This document shows, piece after piece, positions 36,653 to 45,379 of a DNA stretch of 64,000 nucleotides; within the stretch, counting starts at the first letter, position 1; each line of letters opens with the position of its first letter. The notes beneath the pieces were generated by a model. That model worked only from the letters and a program-made list of their open reading frames with translations. It searched no databases and was not told where the DNA came from. Source of the DNA: an uncultured Odoribacter sp. (lineage in GTDB: Bacteria > Bacteroidota > Bacteroidia > Bacteroidales > Marinifilaceae). The position numbers were made by a program, and so were the translations under genes. Where the stretch lies: contig CAJTPD010000001.1 in NCBI GenBank assembly GCA_910578105.1, positions 434,001 through 498,000 of the forward strand, read 5' to 3'.

Positions 36653-37906
36653 CTAAGTTTTGTGCTGCTTCTTTTTAGCAGCCGGAAACAACACATTATT
36701 TAAAATCAAACGATATCCCGCAGATTGTTTATGTAAATCCAGCTCAGTAATAGGATCGCCTACGTAATGCTGATAATCTTCCGGATCATGTCCCCCATAA
36801 AAAGTCCAGGTGCCCTTACCATATTCCCCATGAATATACCTGGCCTCTCCTGCAGCTTTATTTTCTCCCATCACCAATACATTCGATTTTATGAACTTCC
36901 GGTTATAAGCCGTAGTCTGCCCCATAAACCCCTTAATCATATTTTCATGATTCTGACACAACATCGTAGGAACCGGATCCCATTTTGCGGAAAACTCAAA
37001 CAACAAAAAATAATCCTCTCTTTCCGGAACTTTCCGCACATCAGTGACATCTATATCTGAATATTCATATACATTCGGATTTAATTCCAATTTAAAATCC
37101 TTAAAAGCAAACGTTTTTGAATAATCCAATTTAGATTGAGCATCAGGGTCAATAGGATCCCCGTCAAACATAACATCACATATATCAACATCCATAGCAG
37201 CCAAAGCAATATCATACGTATCCGTTGCAGAACACATAGCAAACATAAATCCGCCATTCGCCACATAATCCCGGATTCCACGTACAACAGCCTTCTTCAA
37301 CTCTGAAATTTTCGTATAACCATACTTTTGAGCTGTCTGTTTATTAGCGGCTTCCTCAGTCTTATACCAATCCATATGACGGTAATTTCGGTAAAATTTC
37401 CCCATTTGCCCGGTAAAATCCTCATGATGTAAATGCAACCAGTCATAATCTTTCAACTTTCCATCCATAATCTCTGAATCATACACCACATCATAAGGAA
37501 TCTCGGCATAAGTCAGTGCCAGGGTAACCGCATCATCCCAGGGTTTCTTTTCCTTTGGAGAATACACTGCTATTTTAGGGGCTTTCTCCAATTTAACAGC
37601 ATCTGCATTTACTTCATAATCAGCTATTTCACTCAAAATTGCATTCAAACGGGCAGGCGGAATAACCTCAAAACTGACCCCCTTTAATAAACACTCTGTC
37701 CGATTTTTCGCATCAAAAGGCAATACAAAACTACCTCCCCGATAATTCAACAACCACTGAATCTCATACCCTTGTTTCAAGGCGTGATAAGCTACACCAT
37801 ACGCTTTCAGGTGATTAGACTGACTCTGATCCATAGGTATCAGAATGTGATTTGCTTTCACACCAGCACTCATCAGAAAAAAAATAAAAAACAACCAGCT
37901 TTTCAT
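36653..37906 (-). CDS. Secreted class I amidotransferase-fold protein of unknown function
   Basis: A 417-residue protein with a signal peptide (LFFIFFLMSAGVKA) and mature start NHILIPMDQSQSNHLKAYG. A segment around YVANGGFMFAMCSATDTYD has the nucleophile-elbow shape of class I glutamine amidotransferase-like (ThuA/GATase1) folds, with a Cys at the elbow. Similar Bacteroidetes proteins are often labelled asparagine synthetase B, but the N-terminal amidotransferase and C-terminal synthetase domains of AsnB are absent. Start is ATG at 37906, one codon after a GTG. It lies between dnaB and the sulfatase with 12- and 15-base gaps. Function unknown. Confidence 0.75.
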   Translation of the reverse strand: MKSWLFFIFFLMSAGVKANHILIPMDQSQSNHLKAYGVAYHALKQGYEIQWLLNYRGGSFVLPFDAKNRTECLLKGVSFEVIPPARLNAILSEIADYEVNADAVKLEKAPKIAVYSPKEKKPWDDAVTLALTYAEIPYDVVYDSEIMDGKLKDYDWLHLHHEDFTGQMGKFYRNYRHMDWYKTEEAANKQTAQKYGYTKISELKKAVVRGIRDYVANGGFMFAMCSATDTYDIALAAMDVDICDVMFDGDPIDPDAQSKLDYSKTFAFKDFKLELNPNVYEYSDIDVTDVRKVPEREDYFLLFEFSAKWDPVPTMLCQNHENMIKGFMGQTTAYNRKFIKSNVLVMGENKAAGEARYIHGEYGKGTWTFYGGHDPEDYQHYVGDPITELDLHKQSAGYRLILNNVLFPAAKKKQHKT

Positions 37907-37918
37907 CACATTTCATTA

Positions 37919-39463
37919 TTAAAAAGGTGCTTCCCCAAGACTTCCAGGAACTTCAAAATCTCCCCGTATATTATCAAATCCTTGCTCCAGCAACGGCACA
38001 GGCTCATCATTCATCCGGGAACTAAAAGTTTGGGTCACAACCTCACCGGTAGAAGCATTTGAGGCAAATGGTGAAGTAGTATCCAAATCACAGAACTGAG
38101 TCAATTCTGCCCGGAAACGAAGATTAACTTCACCAACCGCACCATTACGATGCTTGGCGATAATAATAGTTGCTATACCTAATAGAGAATTCCCTTCATT
38201 ATCTACGGTAATACCATATTTTTCAGGCCGGTGAATAAACATCACCATATCTGCATCCTGCTCAATAGAACCAGATTCACGCAAATCCGAAAGCATAGGC
38301 TTCTTATCCGGACGGGATTCAACTCCACGATTCAACTGTGACAAAGCCAACACCGGAACATTCAACTCTTTGGCAATAATCTTTAACTGACGAGAAATCA
38401 GACTAACCTCCTGTTCACGGTTACCACGCATATCAGCACCTGCTGTCATTAACTGCAAATAGTCTATAATCAGTACTTTCATGCCATATTTTTGTTTCAA
38501 ACGGCGACACTTGGCACGCAACTCAAAAATAGACAAAGCAGGAGTGTCATCCACAAGAATCGGAGCCTCTACCAAAGCCTTTATCCGGCTATGCAATTGC
38601 TGCCACTCTTCCTCAGTCAAACGGCCCGTCTTCAATTTTTCAGAACTCAATTCCGTTTCACTGGCAATCAAACGATTCACCAACTGTACGGCAGACATTT
38701 CCAAGGAAAACACCGCAACAGTCTGTTTATGTACAACAGCCATATTCCGTGCCATAGACAATACAAAAGCCGTTTTACCCATCGCCGGACGAGCTGCTAC
38801 AATCACCAAATCAGATGGTTGCCAACCGGAAGTCACCGTATCCAATGCCTGAAAACCAGACGGAATCCCACTAATACCATCCGGTTTCTCAGCAGCAGCC
38901 TGAATTCCTTTGATGGCTTCATCTATAATTGGAGCAATCTCTGCAGTATCTTTCCTGATATTGCCATCAGCAAGATCAAATACAGACTTTTGAGCCTTAT
39001 CCATCAAATCTGACACATCCGTTGCATCATCATAAGCCATCTCCTGCAACTCCGTACATACCCCGATTAATTTCCGTTGCAAAAACTTCTGTACAATAAT
39101 TTTAGCATGAAATTCTATATGTGCTGCAGAAGCCACACGGGATGTCAACTGAGCCAGATAATAAGCTCCTCCCACCTGCTCCAGTTCACCACTTTGACGC
39201 AATGCTTCCGTGACAGTGAGCAAATCTACCGGATCATCATTTATAAACAATTTATGGATAGCCCGGAAAATCCGCTGATGCGCATCCTTATAAAAAACAT
39301 CAGGCTCCAGCAAATCCCCCACAATAGAAAAAGCATCCCGTTCCAACATCAATGCTCCTAACACTGCTTCTTCCAAGTCTACTGCCTGAGGTGGCATTTT
39401 GCCATACTCCGCCTGCAAATCCTGTAGACCATTTTTCGCACCAAATTCCGATTTTTTTGCCAT
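37919..39463 (-). CDS. dnaB: Replicative DNA helicase
   Basis: A 514-residue hexameric helicase that unwinds the fork ahead of DNA polymerase III. The N-terminal collar starts MPPQAVDLEEAVLGALMLE. The RecA-like C-terminal domain has Walker A AARPAMGKTAF, FSLEMSAVQLVNRLIASE (H1a), and VLIIDYLQLM (Walker B). SQLNRGVESRPDKKPMLSDL is also diagnostic. A tail of about 60 residues follows the helicase core. A possible -7 element (minus strand TAATTTTG at 39504-39511) overlaps the end of the upstream exonuclease gene. The gene is probably also reached from upstream. Confidence 0.97.
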   Translation of the reverse strand: MAKKSEFGAKNGLQDLQAEYGKMPPQAVDLEEAVLGALMLERDAFSIVGDLLEPDVFYKDAHQRIFRAIHKLFINDDPVDLLTVTEALRQSGELEQVGGAYYLAQLTSRVASAAHIEFHAKIIVQKFLQRKLIGVCTELQEMAYDDATDVSDLMDKAQKSVFDLADGNIRKDTAEIAPIIDEAIKGIQAAAEKPDGISGIPSGFQALDTVTSGWQPSDLVIVAARPAMGKTAFVLSMARNMAVVHKQTVAVFSLEMSAVQLVNRLIASETELSSEKLKTGRLTEEEWQQLHSRIKALVEAPILVDDTPALSIFELRAKCRRLKQKYGMKVLIIDYLQLMTAGADMRGNREQEVSLISRQLKIIAKELNVPVLALSQLNRGVESRPDKKPMLSDLRESGSIEQDADMVMFIHRPEKYGITVDNEGNSLLGIATIIIAKHRNGAVGEVNLRFRAELTQFCDLDTTSPFASNASTGEVVTQTFSSRMNDEPVPLLEQGFDNIRGDFEVPGSLGEAPF

Positions 39464-39508
39464 ACTTCAATTATTCAAAAAGGCATACAACCTTAATCAC
39501 ATCCAAAA

Positions 39509-40081
39509 TTACCTGAGCACTCCTCTCTTCTTTAATTCCCAAAAACATCTGGCCGTGGCTTCAACATCAGCCAAAGCATTGTGGGCATTATCAAATCCTT
39601 CTCCGAACAATATCTGATGCAATTCAGCCAATCTCGGAGATTTAAACCCCTTCTTACCAGGAAGCTTACAGTAATTGGTCGAACTTTTCATGGTACAGCA
39701 TTTAGGTTTCAGAAACAGACTGGTCATCATCCTCAACCGTTCAAATTCAGCTCCGACAATACACTCATCAAAACTGATATTATGACCTACCAAAACATTT
39801 GCTGCATCTACCTGTTCAGCAAACTGCTCCATCACCTCCCGAACAGGCTTTCCATTCTCTTGGGCAATAGCTGTCGTTATACCATGCACCCTTGCAGCCT
39901 CCGGCGGAATAATGAATCCATCCGGTTGTACAAGTACGTCCTGACTTGCAATAAATTCTCCCCGGTCATCATAACAAATCCATGCCAACTGCACCAGTCT
40001 GGGCCAATTTTCTATCTCAGTAACAGGGGCATTCCAACGTACAGGAAGCCCCGTTGTCTCTGTATCAAAAAAAAGGTACAT
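39509..40081 (-). CDS. DnaQ-like 3'-5' exonuclease
   Basis: A 190-residue exonuclease of the DEDD family. Exo I is FFDTETTGLP near residue 4, Exo II lies in VGHNISFDECIV near residue 95, and Exo III in AHNALADVEATARCF near residue 170. This fits the epsilon-type proofreading domain or a stand-alone 3'-5' exonuclease. Without polymerase genes nearby, the role is not fixed. The ATG at 40081 follows the fabI stop by one base; a TTG at 40102 in frame is unlikely. Confidence 0.9.
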   Translation of the reverse strand: MYLFFDTETTGLPVRWNAPVTEIENWPRLVQLAWICYDDRGEFIASQDVLVQPDGFIIPPEAARVHGITTAIAQENGKPVREVMEQFAEQVDAANVLVGHNISFDECIVGAEFERLRMMTSLFLKPKCCTMKSSTNYCKLPGKKGFKSPRLAELHQILFGEGFDNAHNALADVEATARCFWELKKRGVLR

Positions 40082-40082
40082 C

Positions 40083-40916
40083 CTACTTATCGTCGAGCTC
40101 AAAACTCTTATTATACTGATGCATAGCTCTATAACTCATACCCATACTGGAAAATCCTCCATCATGGTATAAATTCTGCATAGTAACTTTACGGGTCAAA
40201 TCCGAAAACAAAGCAACACAATAATTAGCACATTCTTCTGCCGTAGCATTTCCTAACGGAGACATCCGGTCAGCAAAATCCACCAAAGAATCAAATCCTT
40301 TAATACCACTTCCGGCTGTCGTCATTGTCGGAGACTGAGAAATTGTATTTACACGAATCTTTTTCTCACGTCCGTAAATATAACCAAAACTCCGGGCTAT
40401 AGATTCCAGCATAGCTTTTGCATCTGCCATATCATTATATTCGTACATTGTACGCTGTGCAGCCACATAAGACAAAGCGACTACCGACCCCCATTCATTT
40501 ATTGCATCCAATTTCTTAGCAGTCTGTAGCACCTTATGAAAAGAAATTGCAGAAATATCCAAAGTCTTTTGCAGAAAATCATAATCCAGATCATCATAGG
40601 ATTTCTTTTTCCGCACGTTTAACGACATGCCTATTGAATGCAGGATAAAATCCAATTTACCACCCAAATGTTTCATCGCCTCATTGAGCAGATTAGTCAA
40701 ATCCTCCACATTAGTAGCATCAGCAGGAATTAAAGGAATATTGTTTTTCTCTGCAAATTCCTGAATCCCTCCCATCCGGATAGATAAAGGCGTATTGGTT
40801 AAAACAATCTCAGCACCTTCTTCTATACATTTTTCAGCCACCTTCCAGGCTATAGACATTTCATTTAATGCTCCGAAAATAATTCCTTTTTTTCCTTTTA
40901 ATAAATTATAAGCCAT
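40083..40916 (-). CDS. fabI: Enoyl-[acyl-carrier-protein] reductase [NADH]
   Basis: A 277-residue SDR-fold enzyme that performs the last reduction in each fatty acid elongation cycle. It starts MAYNLLKGKKGIIFGALNEMSIAW, whose degenerate glycine motif is typical of FabI. The catalytic pattern Tyr-x6-Lys is in YNDMADAK, with the preceding Tyr also present (SYVAAQRTMYEY). The open frame extends to 40994, but the ATG at 40916 is the family start. A promoter element lies 67 bases upstream, and the exonuclease gene begins 1 base after the stop. Confidence 0.95.
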   Translation of the reverse strand: MAYNLLKGKKGIIFGALNEMSIAWKVAEKCIEEGAEIVLTNTPLSIRMGGIQEFAEKNNIPLIPADATNVEDLTNLLNEAMKHLGGKLDFILHSIGMSLNVRKKKSYDDLDYDFLQKTLDISAISFHKVLQTAKKLDAINEWGSVVALSYVAAQRTMYEYNDMADAKAMLESIARSFGYIYGREKKIRVNTISQSPTMTTAGSGIKGFDSLVDFADRMSPLGNATAEECANYCVALFSDLTRKVTMQNLYHDGGFSSMGMSYRAMHQYNKSFELDDK

Positions 40917-40983
40917 TTTTTTTCTGTTTAATTTATTTACTTGCAGCATCCGAAACGGACACAAAAGCAACTGTTTGAATTTG

Positions 40984-40991
40984 CAAAGATA
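40984..40991 (-). promoter_or_regulatory. -7 promoter element of fabI
   Basis: The minus strand reads TATCTTTG in the gap between recN and fabI. It supports the short fabI start at 40916 and a leader of about 55-60 bases. Confidence 0.6.
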
Positions 40992-41008
40992 CAAAAAAAA
41001 CGGATTTT

Positions 41009-42661
41009 TTATGCCAACAAGCTCTCTGCTGCTTCCAGGGCTGCCGGAGTAATCTCTTTTCCGCTAATCATTCCAGCAATTTCACGTACACGTTCTCCGG
41101 ATTCTAATTTTCGGATACGGGAAACAGTTGCTTCTGAATTGTCTTCTTTATAGACTTTAAAATGACAGTTTCCGGCAGCAGCAATCTGTGGCAAATGAGA
41201 AATACTGATGACCTGCATTCGCCCCGCCATCTCCCGCATAATCTCAGCCATTTTATGAGCTACTTCTCCCGATAAACCGGTATCTATCTCATCAAATACA
41301 ATGACAGGAAGCTGTTTTGTTCCCGATAAAACGTACTTTAAAGCCAGCATAACCCTCGATATTTCTCCTCCTGATGCAACTTTAGCAATTTCTCCCGGCT
41401 GCTGATTCTTGTTAGCTGCAAACAGAAACCTGACATCATCACATCCGCAAGGAGTAAAATGCTCTAAAGGCAACAAATCCACAACAAATTCCGCATGCCG
41501 GATTCCTAACTCCATCAATAAATGCTTCATCTCTTCACACAACTTTCCCACAGCCCCTGCCCGTACCCGATGAATTTCAGCAGCCAGACCTTTCAGTTGT
41601 CCGGTTACCTCTTTCAACTGCTTTTCCATACGTTCAATCTCCTCATTTCCCCCTTCCATCCGGTCCAGTTTCGTCCTCAATTGCTCACGTTCAACCGTTA
41701 ATTCTGCAACCGATTCCACTTTATATTTAAAAAGCAAATCATAAATAACATTTAACCGCCCGTTAATCTCTTCTATCCGCCCGGCATTATATTCCACTCC
41801 CTCCGCTTTCCGTTCTGCTTCGTCTGCCAAATCATTGAGTTCTATCAAGACAGAATCCAACCGCTGACGATATTCTTCCGCCTCGTGCATAGAATGCTCT
41901 ACACCAGCCAAAACATTCCGGACCCCCTTCAATATTTCCGTCACAGAATGTTCCGTATCCCGCAGGTTCCAGGTAACATTCGCCAAAGCAGATTTTATAC
42001 TTTCCGCATTTGTCAATAAAGACAATTCCTGTTCTAACTCTTCCTTTTCCCCATTCTTCAAATGAGCTTTATCCAATTGATTGAACTGAAATCTCAGATA
42101 ATCCCCCTCTTTTTCAATATCTGCAGCCCGGCTCTTCAATTCCTGCAATTCTACAGACCACCTCCGGTATTTCTGATACAATGCATTATACCTGGACAAT
42201 AAAGCAGCATTTCCACAAAAAGCGTCTAATATTTCAGTCTGATATTCCGGCTTCCCCACCAAAAGTGACTGATGCTGAGAATGAATATCTATCATAAAAT
42301 TACCGAATTCTTTCAGCAACTTATTATTCACCGGCGTATCATTAATAAAACAACGGGATTTACCTTCAGTCGTAATTTCCCGACGCACTGCCACACACTC
42401 AGTATAATCCAAATCGTGTTCCTCAAACCATTCCTGCAAACAATAACGGCTTACATTGTACTCTATCTCAACTACACATTTCCTGGATTTATCCCGGATA
42501 ACCGAAGCATCCGCCCTTTGTCCCAAGGTCAGTCCGATTGCTCCCAATAAAATGGATTTACCGGCTCCCGTTTCGCCGGTAATTACAGAAAATCCCTTTT
42601 CTAAAATAACCTCAGTCTGGTCTATCAAAGCATAATTTGATATATCTATCTTCTCTATCAT
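41009..42661 (-). CDS. recN: DNA repair ATPase RecN
   Basis: A 550-residue SMC-like protein for double-strand break repair. N-terminal Walker A is GETGAGKSILLGAI near residue 29. A central coiled coil spans about residues 150-380. The C-terminal ABC signature is KVASGGEISRVMLALK and Walker B is VIVFDEIDTGLSGEVA. The ATG at 42661 (MIEKIDISNYALI) is preferred over the TTG at 42667. The stop is 92 bases before fabI. The preceding gene, the DUF4835 protein, ends 12 bases upstream and is likely co-transcribed. Confidence 0.96.
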   Translation of the reverse strand: MIEKIDISNYALIDQTEVILEKGFSVITGETGAGKSILLGAIGLTLGQRADASVIRDKSRKCVVEIEYNVSRYCLQEWFEEHDLDYTECVAVRREITTEGKSRCFINDTPVNNKLLKEFGNFMIDIHSQHQSLLVGKPEYQTEILDAFCGNAALLSRYNALYQKYRRWSVELQELKSRAADIEKEGDYLRFQFNQLDKAHLKNGEKEELEQELSLLTNAESIKSALANVTWNLRDTEHSVTEILKGVRNVLAGVEHSMHEAEEYRQRLDSVLIELNDLADEAERKAEGVEYNAGRIEEINGRLNVIYDLLFKYKVESVAELTVEREQLRTKLDRMEGGNEEIERMEKQLKEVTGQLKGLAAEIHRVRAGAVGKLCEEMKHLLMELGIRHAEFVVDLLPLEHFTPCGCDDVRFLFAANKNQQPGEIAKVASGGEISRVMLALKYVLSGTKQLPVIVFDEIDTGLSGEVAHKMAEIMREMAGRMQVISISHLPQIAAAGNCHFKVYKEDNSEATVSRIRKLESGERVREIAGMISGKEITPAALEAAESLLA

Positions 42662-42673
42662 ACTCAAACAAAT

Positions 42674-43585
42674 TCAATTCATTTTATCCTGGATTAATGC
42701 ATTATACTTTGAACTATTAGCCGGATTAATTTCCGATACAATATTATAAATTCTTTTCCGCTCATCCGTAAAAGCCGGCTTAAAAATATTCACAATTTCT
42801 TCCGCTTTTGCGTCAAAGAAAACCTGTATCAGATAAGAATTTGGTTTAGCACGATGTGCCCTTCGGACCAATTCCAAAGCTTCAGTAATGGCCAGTCTCC
42901 CGTCATTGACATTACCCGCCATCACATCGAGTCCCAACCGGTGATAACGATATATACATTCCCGCACAATAGCATAACTCCGGTCCTGTAAATTATTGAT
43001 TAACCAATAACGGTTGCGATGACTCTCAAACGACTTCCAGCCAGCCTCACGGGTATTTTGACACTGAGCTACTATATTTTCCGCACGGCTGAAAAATTCA
43101 TTCCCTCCCATTAAGGCAAAACTGTCATAATCCAATCCGATAATTACATTGGCATAAAAAGCCATCAGATTCACCAAATTACTATTCTGTCCACCTTCAT
43201 TATAGACCAAAGGTTCAAATTCACGATAAGAAAAATCAATATCATTATCCCTGAAAGTCAGCAACGTCGTACTATAAGAAGAGTTATATACAGGACGGCT
43301 GACCCGGACCTGTAAAGTGCCTTTAAACTGATCACTTCCAATCTGCTCATTCAGAACCAACTGCAAACTGCACTCAATCCGCTCATCATAAGCAAAGACA
43401 TGTTCCGACCAGTGTTTATTATTCAGAAATTCATACAGGTCCCGTTGCATATTACTGAAAAGCTCCCGGTTAGTTCCCTGAATTTTCTGAGAAGTAACCG
43501 ATATATTACACTTAAGTTCCTGTGCTTTTAACCCACTCACACCAAGTACCAACCACCCGAAAATAAAAAAAAATTTATTCCACAT
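42674..43585 (-). CDS. DUF4835 family secreted protein
   Basis: A 303-residue protein with a signal peptide (FFFIFGWLVLGVSGLKAQ) and a mature start ELKCNISVTSQKIQGTNREL that is characteristic of DUF4835. It contains conserved blocks NKHWSEHVFAYDERIEC and FYANVIIGLDYDSFALMGG. The family is found in Bacteroidetes, usually near recN, and has no known biochemical role. The frame is open to 43618, but the ATG at 43585 gives the signal peptide directly. The promoter at 43608-43615 agrees with this start. Confidence 0.87.
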   Translation of the reverse strand: MWNKFFFIFGWLVLGVSGLKAQELKCNISVTSQKIQGTNRELFSNMQRDLYEFLNNKHWSEHVFAYDERIECSLQLVLNEQIGSDQFKGTLQVRVSRPVYNSSYSTTLLTFRDNDIDFSYREFEPLVYNEGGQNSNLVNLMAFYANVIIGLDYDSFALMGGNEFFSRAENIVAQCQNTREAGWKSFESHRNRYWLINNLQDRSYAIVRECIYRYHRLGLDVMAGNVNDGRLAITEALELVRRAHRAKPNSYLIQVFFDAKAEEIVNIFKPAFTDERKRIYNIVSEINPANSSKYNALIQDKMN

Positions 43586-43607
43586 CTCTGATATCTTTTT
43601 TATATCA

Positions 43608-43615
43608 CAAAGATA
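43608..43615 (-). promoter_or_regulatory. -7 promoter element of the DUF4835-recN unit
   Basis: The minus strand reads TATCTTTG, 22 bases upstream of the ATG at 43585, at the edge of an A/T-rich repeat. Confidence 0.6.
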
Positions 43616-43616
43616 C

Positions 43617-43652
43617 AATTTTCCAATTTCAATTTTTCAATTTCAATAAATT
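43617..43652. repeat. A/T-rich short repeat in a divergent promoter region
   Basis: CAATTTCAATTTTTCAATTT-type repeats lie between the divergent DUF4835 and nusB genes. The minus strand reads ATTGAAATTGAAAAATTG, closely like the tandem repeat at 20103-20134. Confidence 0.55.
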
Positions 43653-43707
43653 TACTACTTTTACGCCGTCAAAAAGACATAATTATTTATCATAGTTCTT
43701 CATAAAA

Positions 43708-44658
43708 ATGACAAGCAGAAGATTAATCAGAATCAAAGTTTTGCAACTACTTTACGCCTTTAGTAAAAAAGAAAGTGCAAATCTGGCAGACATCGAGCGC
43801 GATTTAATGCAAAGTATGTCAAAAAGTACAGATCTCTATTATGAAACTCTTTTACTAATCACTGAAATCAGGCACAAAGCTTTTCTGAAAATCGATGCAG
43901 CACGCAATCGTCGCTTAAGTTCCAATATAGATTTAAACCCCAATACCCAATTCATTTCCAATCCGGTATTCGATATCATCGAAAAAAATAAAAAATTCCA
44001 GTATTACATCAATAATAACCCGGTCTCCTGGAACGATACACAGGAAACAATCCTCTATTTCTATAACAAATTATTGGAATGGCCTGTTTATCAAAAATAC
44101 ATGCACCATAAAGACGTTTCTTTTGAAACACACAAACAACTGGTACTGGATATGTTCTCGGAATTAATCATTCAGGACGATATCTTTTATCAGACCATGG
44201 AAGACAAAAACATATACTGGAATGACGACTTCGAACTGGTGCTTAGTATCGTATATAAAACCTTATGGCACCTCAAAGCAAATACAACAGAAGACGACAA
44301 TATCCTGTACCCGGTCTATAAACCACAGGAAGATGCTGAATTTGCCCGTACTTTAATGCGTAAAGCTTTTAATGAATACAACAAAAATATTCAGTTAATT
44401 GATAAATTTACCTACAATTGGGAACTTGACCGTATTTCAGATATGGATAAACTAATCATGGCATGTGCCATTTCCGAACTCAAAAATTTTCCGTCTATCC
44501 CGGTTAAAGTATCCTTGGATGAATATATAGAAATCTCCAAAACTTACAGTTCGCCCAAAAGTGGTGCTTTCATCAACGGTGTACTGGATAAAACGGTGTC
44601 CTTACTGAAAGATTCCAATGAAATCATAAAAACAGGACGAGGTTTGGTAGAGCAATAA
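43708..44658 (+). CDS. nusB: Transcription antitermination factor NusB, long form
   Basis: A 316-residue protein, about twice the length of E. coli NusB (139). The N-terminus MTSRRLIRIKVLQLLYAFSK is NusB-like. The all-helical NusB core is best seen at about residues 185-310, with IDKFTYNWELDRISDMDKLIMACAISEL-like conserved positions and YIEISKTYSSPKSGAFINGVLD. Bacteroidetes NusB proteins commonly carry this extension. NusB works with NusE on boxA RNA in rRNA antitermination. It is divergent from the DUF4835 gene and ends at a hairpin. Confidence 0.9.
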   Translation: MTSRRLIRIKVLQLLYAFSKKESANLADIERDLMQSMSKSTDLYYETLLLITEIRHKAFLKIDAARNRRLSSNIDLNPNTQFISNPVFDIIEKNKKFQYYINNNPVSWNDTQETILYFYNKLLEWPVYQKYMHHKDVSFETHKQLVLDMFSELIIQDDIFYQTMEDKNIYWNDDFELVLSIVYKTLWHLKANTTEDDNILYPVYKPQEDAEFARTLMRKAFNEYNKNIQLIDKFTYNWELDRISDMDKLIMACAISELKNFPSIPVKVSLDEYIEISKTYSSPKSGAFINGVLDKTVSLLKDSNEIIKTGRGLVEQ

Positions 44659-44678
44659 AAAAACAAAAATGGATGAGT

Positions 44679-44724
44679 ACTTCAATAGATTAACGGAAGC
44701 CAAAACCTTTCGTTAATCTGAAGT
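44679..44724. terminator. Bidirectional hairpin between nusB and the LOG gene
   Basis: AGATTAACG (44687-44695) pairs with CGTTAATCT (44711-44719), and ACTTC (44679-44683) pairs with GAAGT (44720-44724), with a 3-base bulge on the left arm. The convergent genes end on either side. T-rich tracts follow in both directions. Confidence 0.55.
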
Positions 44725-44738
44725 CTGTCAGTTCTCTT

Positions 44739-45317
44739 TTATTCTTTACTTTTCCCATATTTCTGAACCACAGAAATTTCTTTATACTGCTGCAAATAAG
44801 GTATAACTTTGTCAACTTCTCCTATCACTTCATACAAACAATCATAAGCAGATGAAATAAATCCTTGTTTGCGAATATCTCCTATGAATCTCCATAAACC
44901 ATCATAAAAACCGGCAATATTCAAAAATACAATAGGTTTACTATGTTCTCCCAACTGTTTTAACGTAATTACCTCAATAATTTCCTCTAAGGTCCCCCAT
45001 CCGCCCGGCAAAGCCACAAAAGCATCCGCCTGTTCACGCAACAAAGCCTTACGCTCTTTCATATCAACAGCTTCAATCAGGCAATCCAGCCCCTGCGCCG
45101 CCACTCCACGTCTTGATATGCATTCCGGAATTATTCCGGTAACTCTGCCACCATAATCCATTGTCGCATTAGCAACTATACCCATCAATCCAACATTCGT
45201 TCCTCCATATACCAATTCATAACCAGCTTCCCCGATATTTCTGCCCAATTTCCTGGCTGCCTCTATATAAACCGGTCCGGTACCTTCAGCAGAGGCGCAA
45301 AACACTGCAATTCTCAT
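44739..45317 (-). CDS. LOG family (TIGR00730) protein
   Basis: A 192-residue cytosolic protein of the LOG/lysine decarboxylase-like family. The diagnostic motif PGGWGTLEEI is intact near residue 104, with an upstream FCASAEGTGPVYIEAA and GGTNVGLMGIVA. Characterised members are phosphoribohydrolases that release cytokinin-type or other bases from nucleoside monophosphates. No lysine decarboxylase activity is expected. It lies downstream of gyrB on the same strand, but a strong terminator separates them. Confidence 0.9.
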   Translation of the reverse strand: MRIAVFCASAEGTGPVYIEAARKLGRNIGEAGYELVYGGTNVGLMGIVANATMDYGGRVTGIIPECISRRGVAAQGLDCLIEAVDMKERKALLREQADAFVALPGGWGTLEEIIEVITLKQLGEHSKPIVFLNIAGFYDGLWRFIGDIRKQGFISSAYDCLYEVIGEVDKVIPYLQQYKEISVVQKYGKSKE

Positions 45318-45348
45318 CCTTTTGTAAATTTTATTCTGTATTCCAACA

Positions 45349-45374
45349 AAAAAGAGTGCCGAAGCACTCTTTTA
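45349..45374 (-). terminator. Rho-independent terminator of gyrB
   Basis: On the minus strand AAAGAGTGC, a TTCG tetraloop and GCACTCTTT form a 9-bp stem followed by a T run. It sits 8 bases after the gyrB stop and is the clearest classical terminator in the window. Confidence 0.9.
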
Positions 45375-45379
45375 TATCA

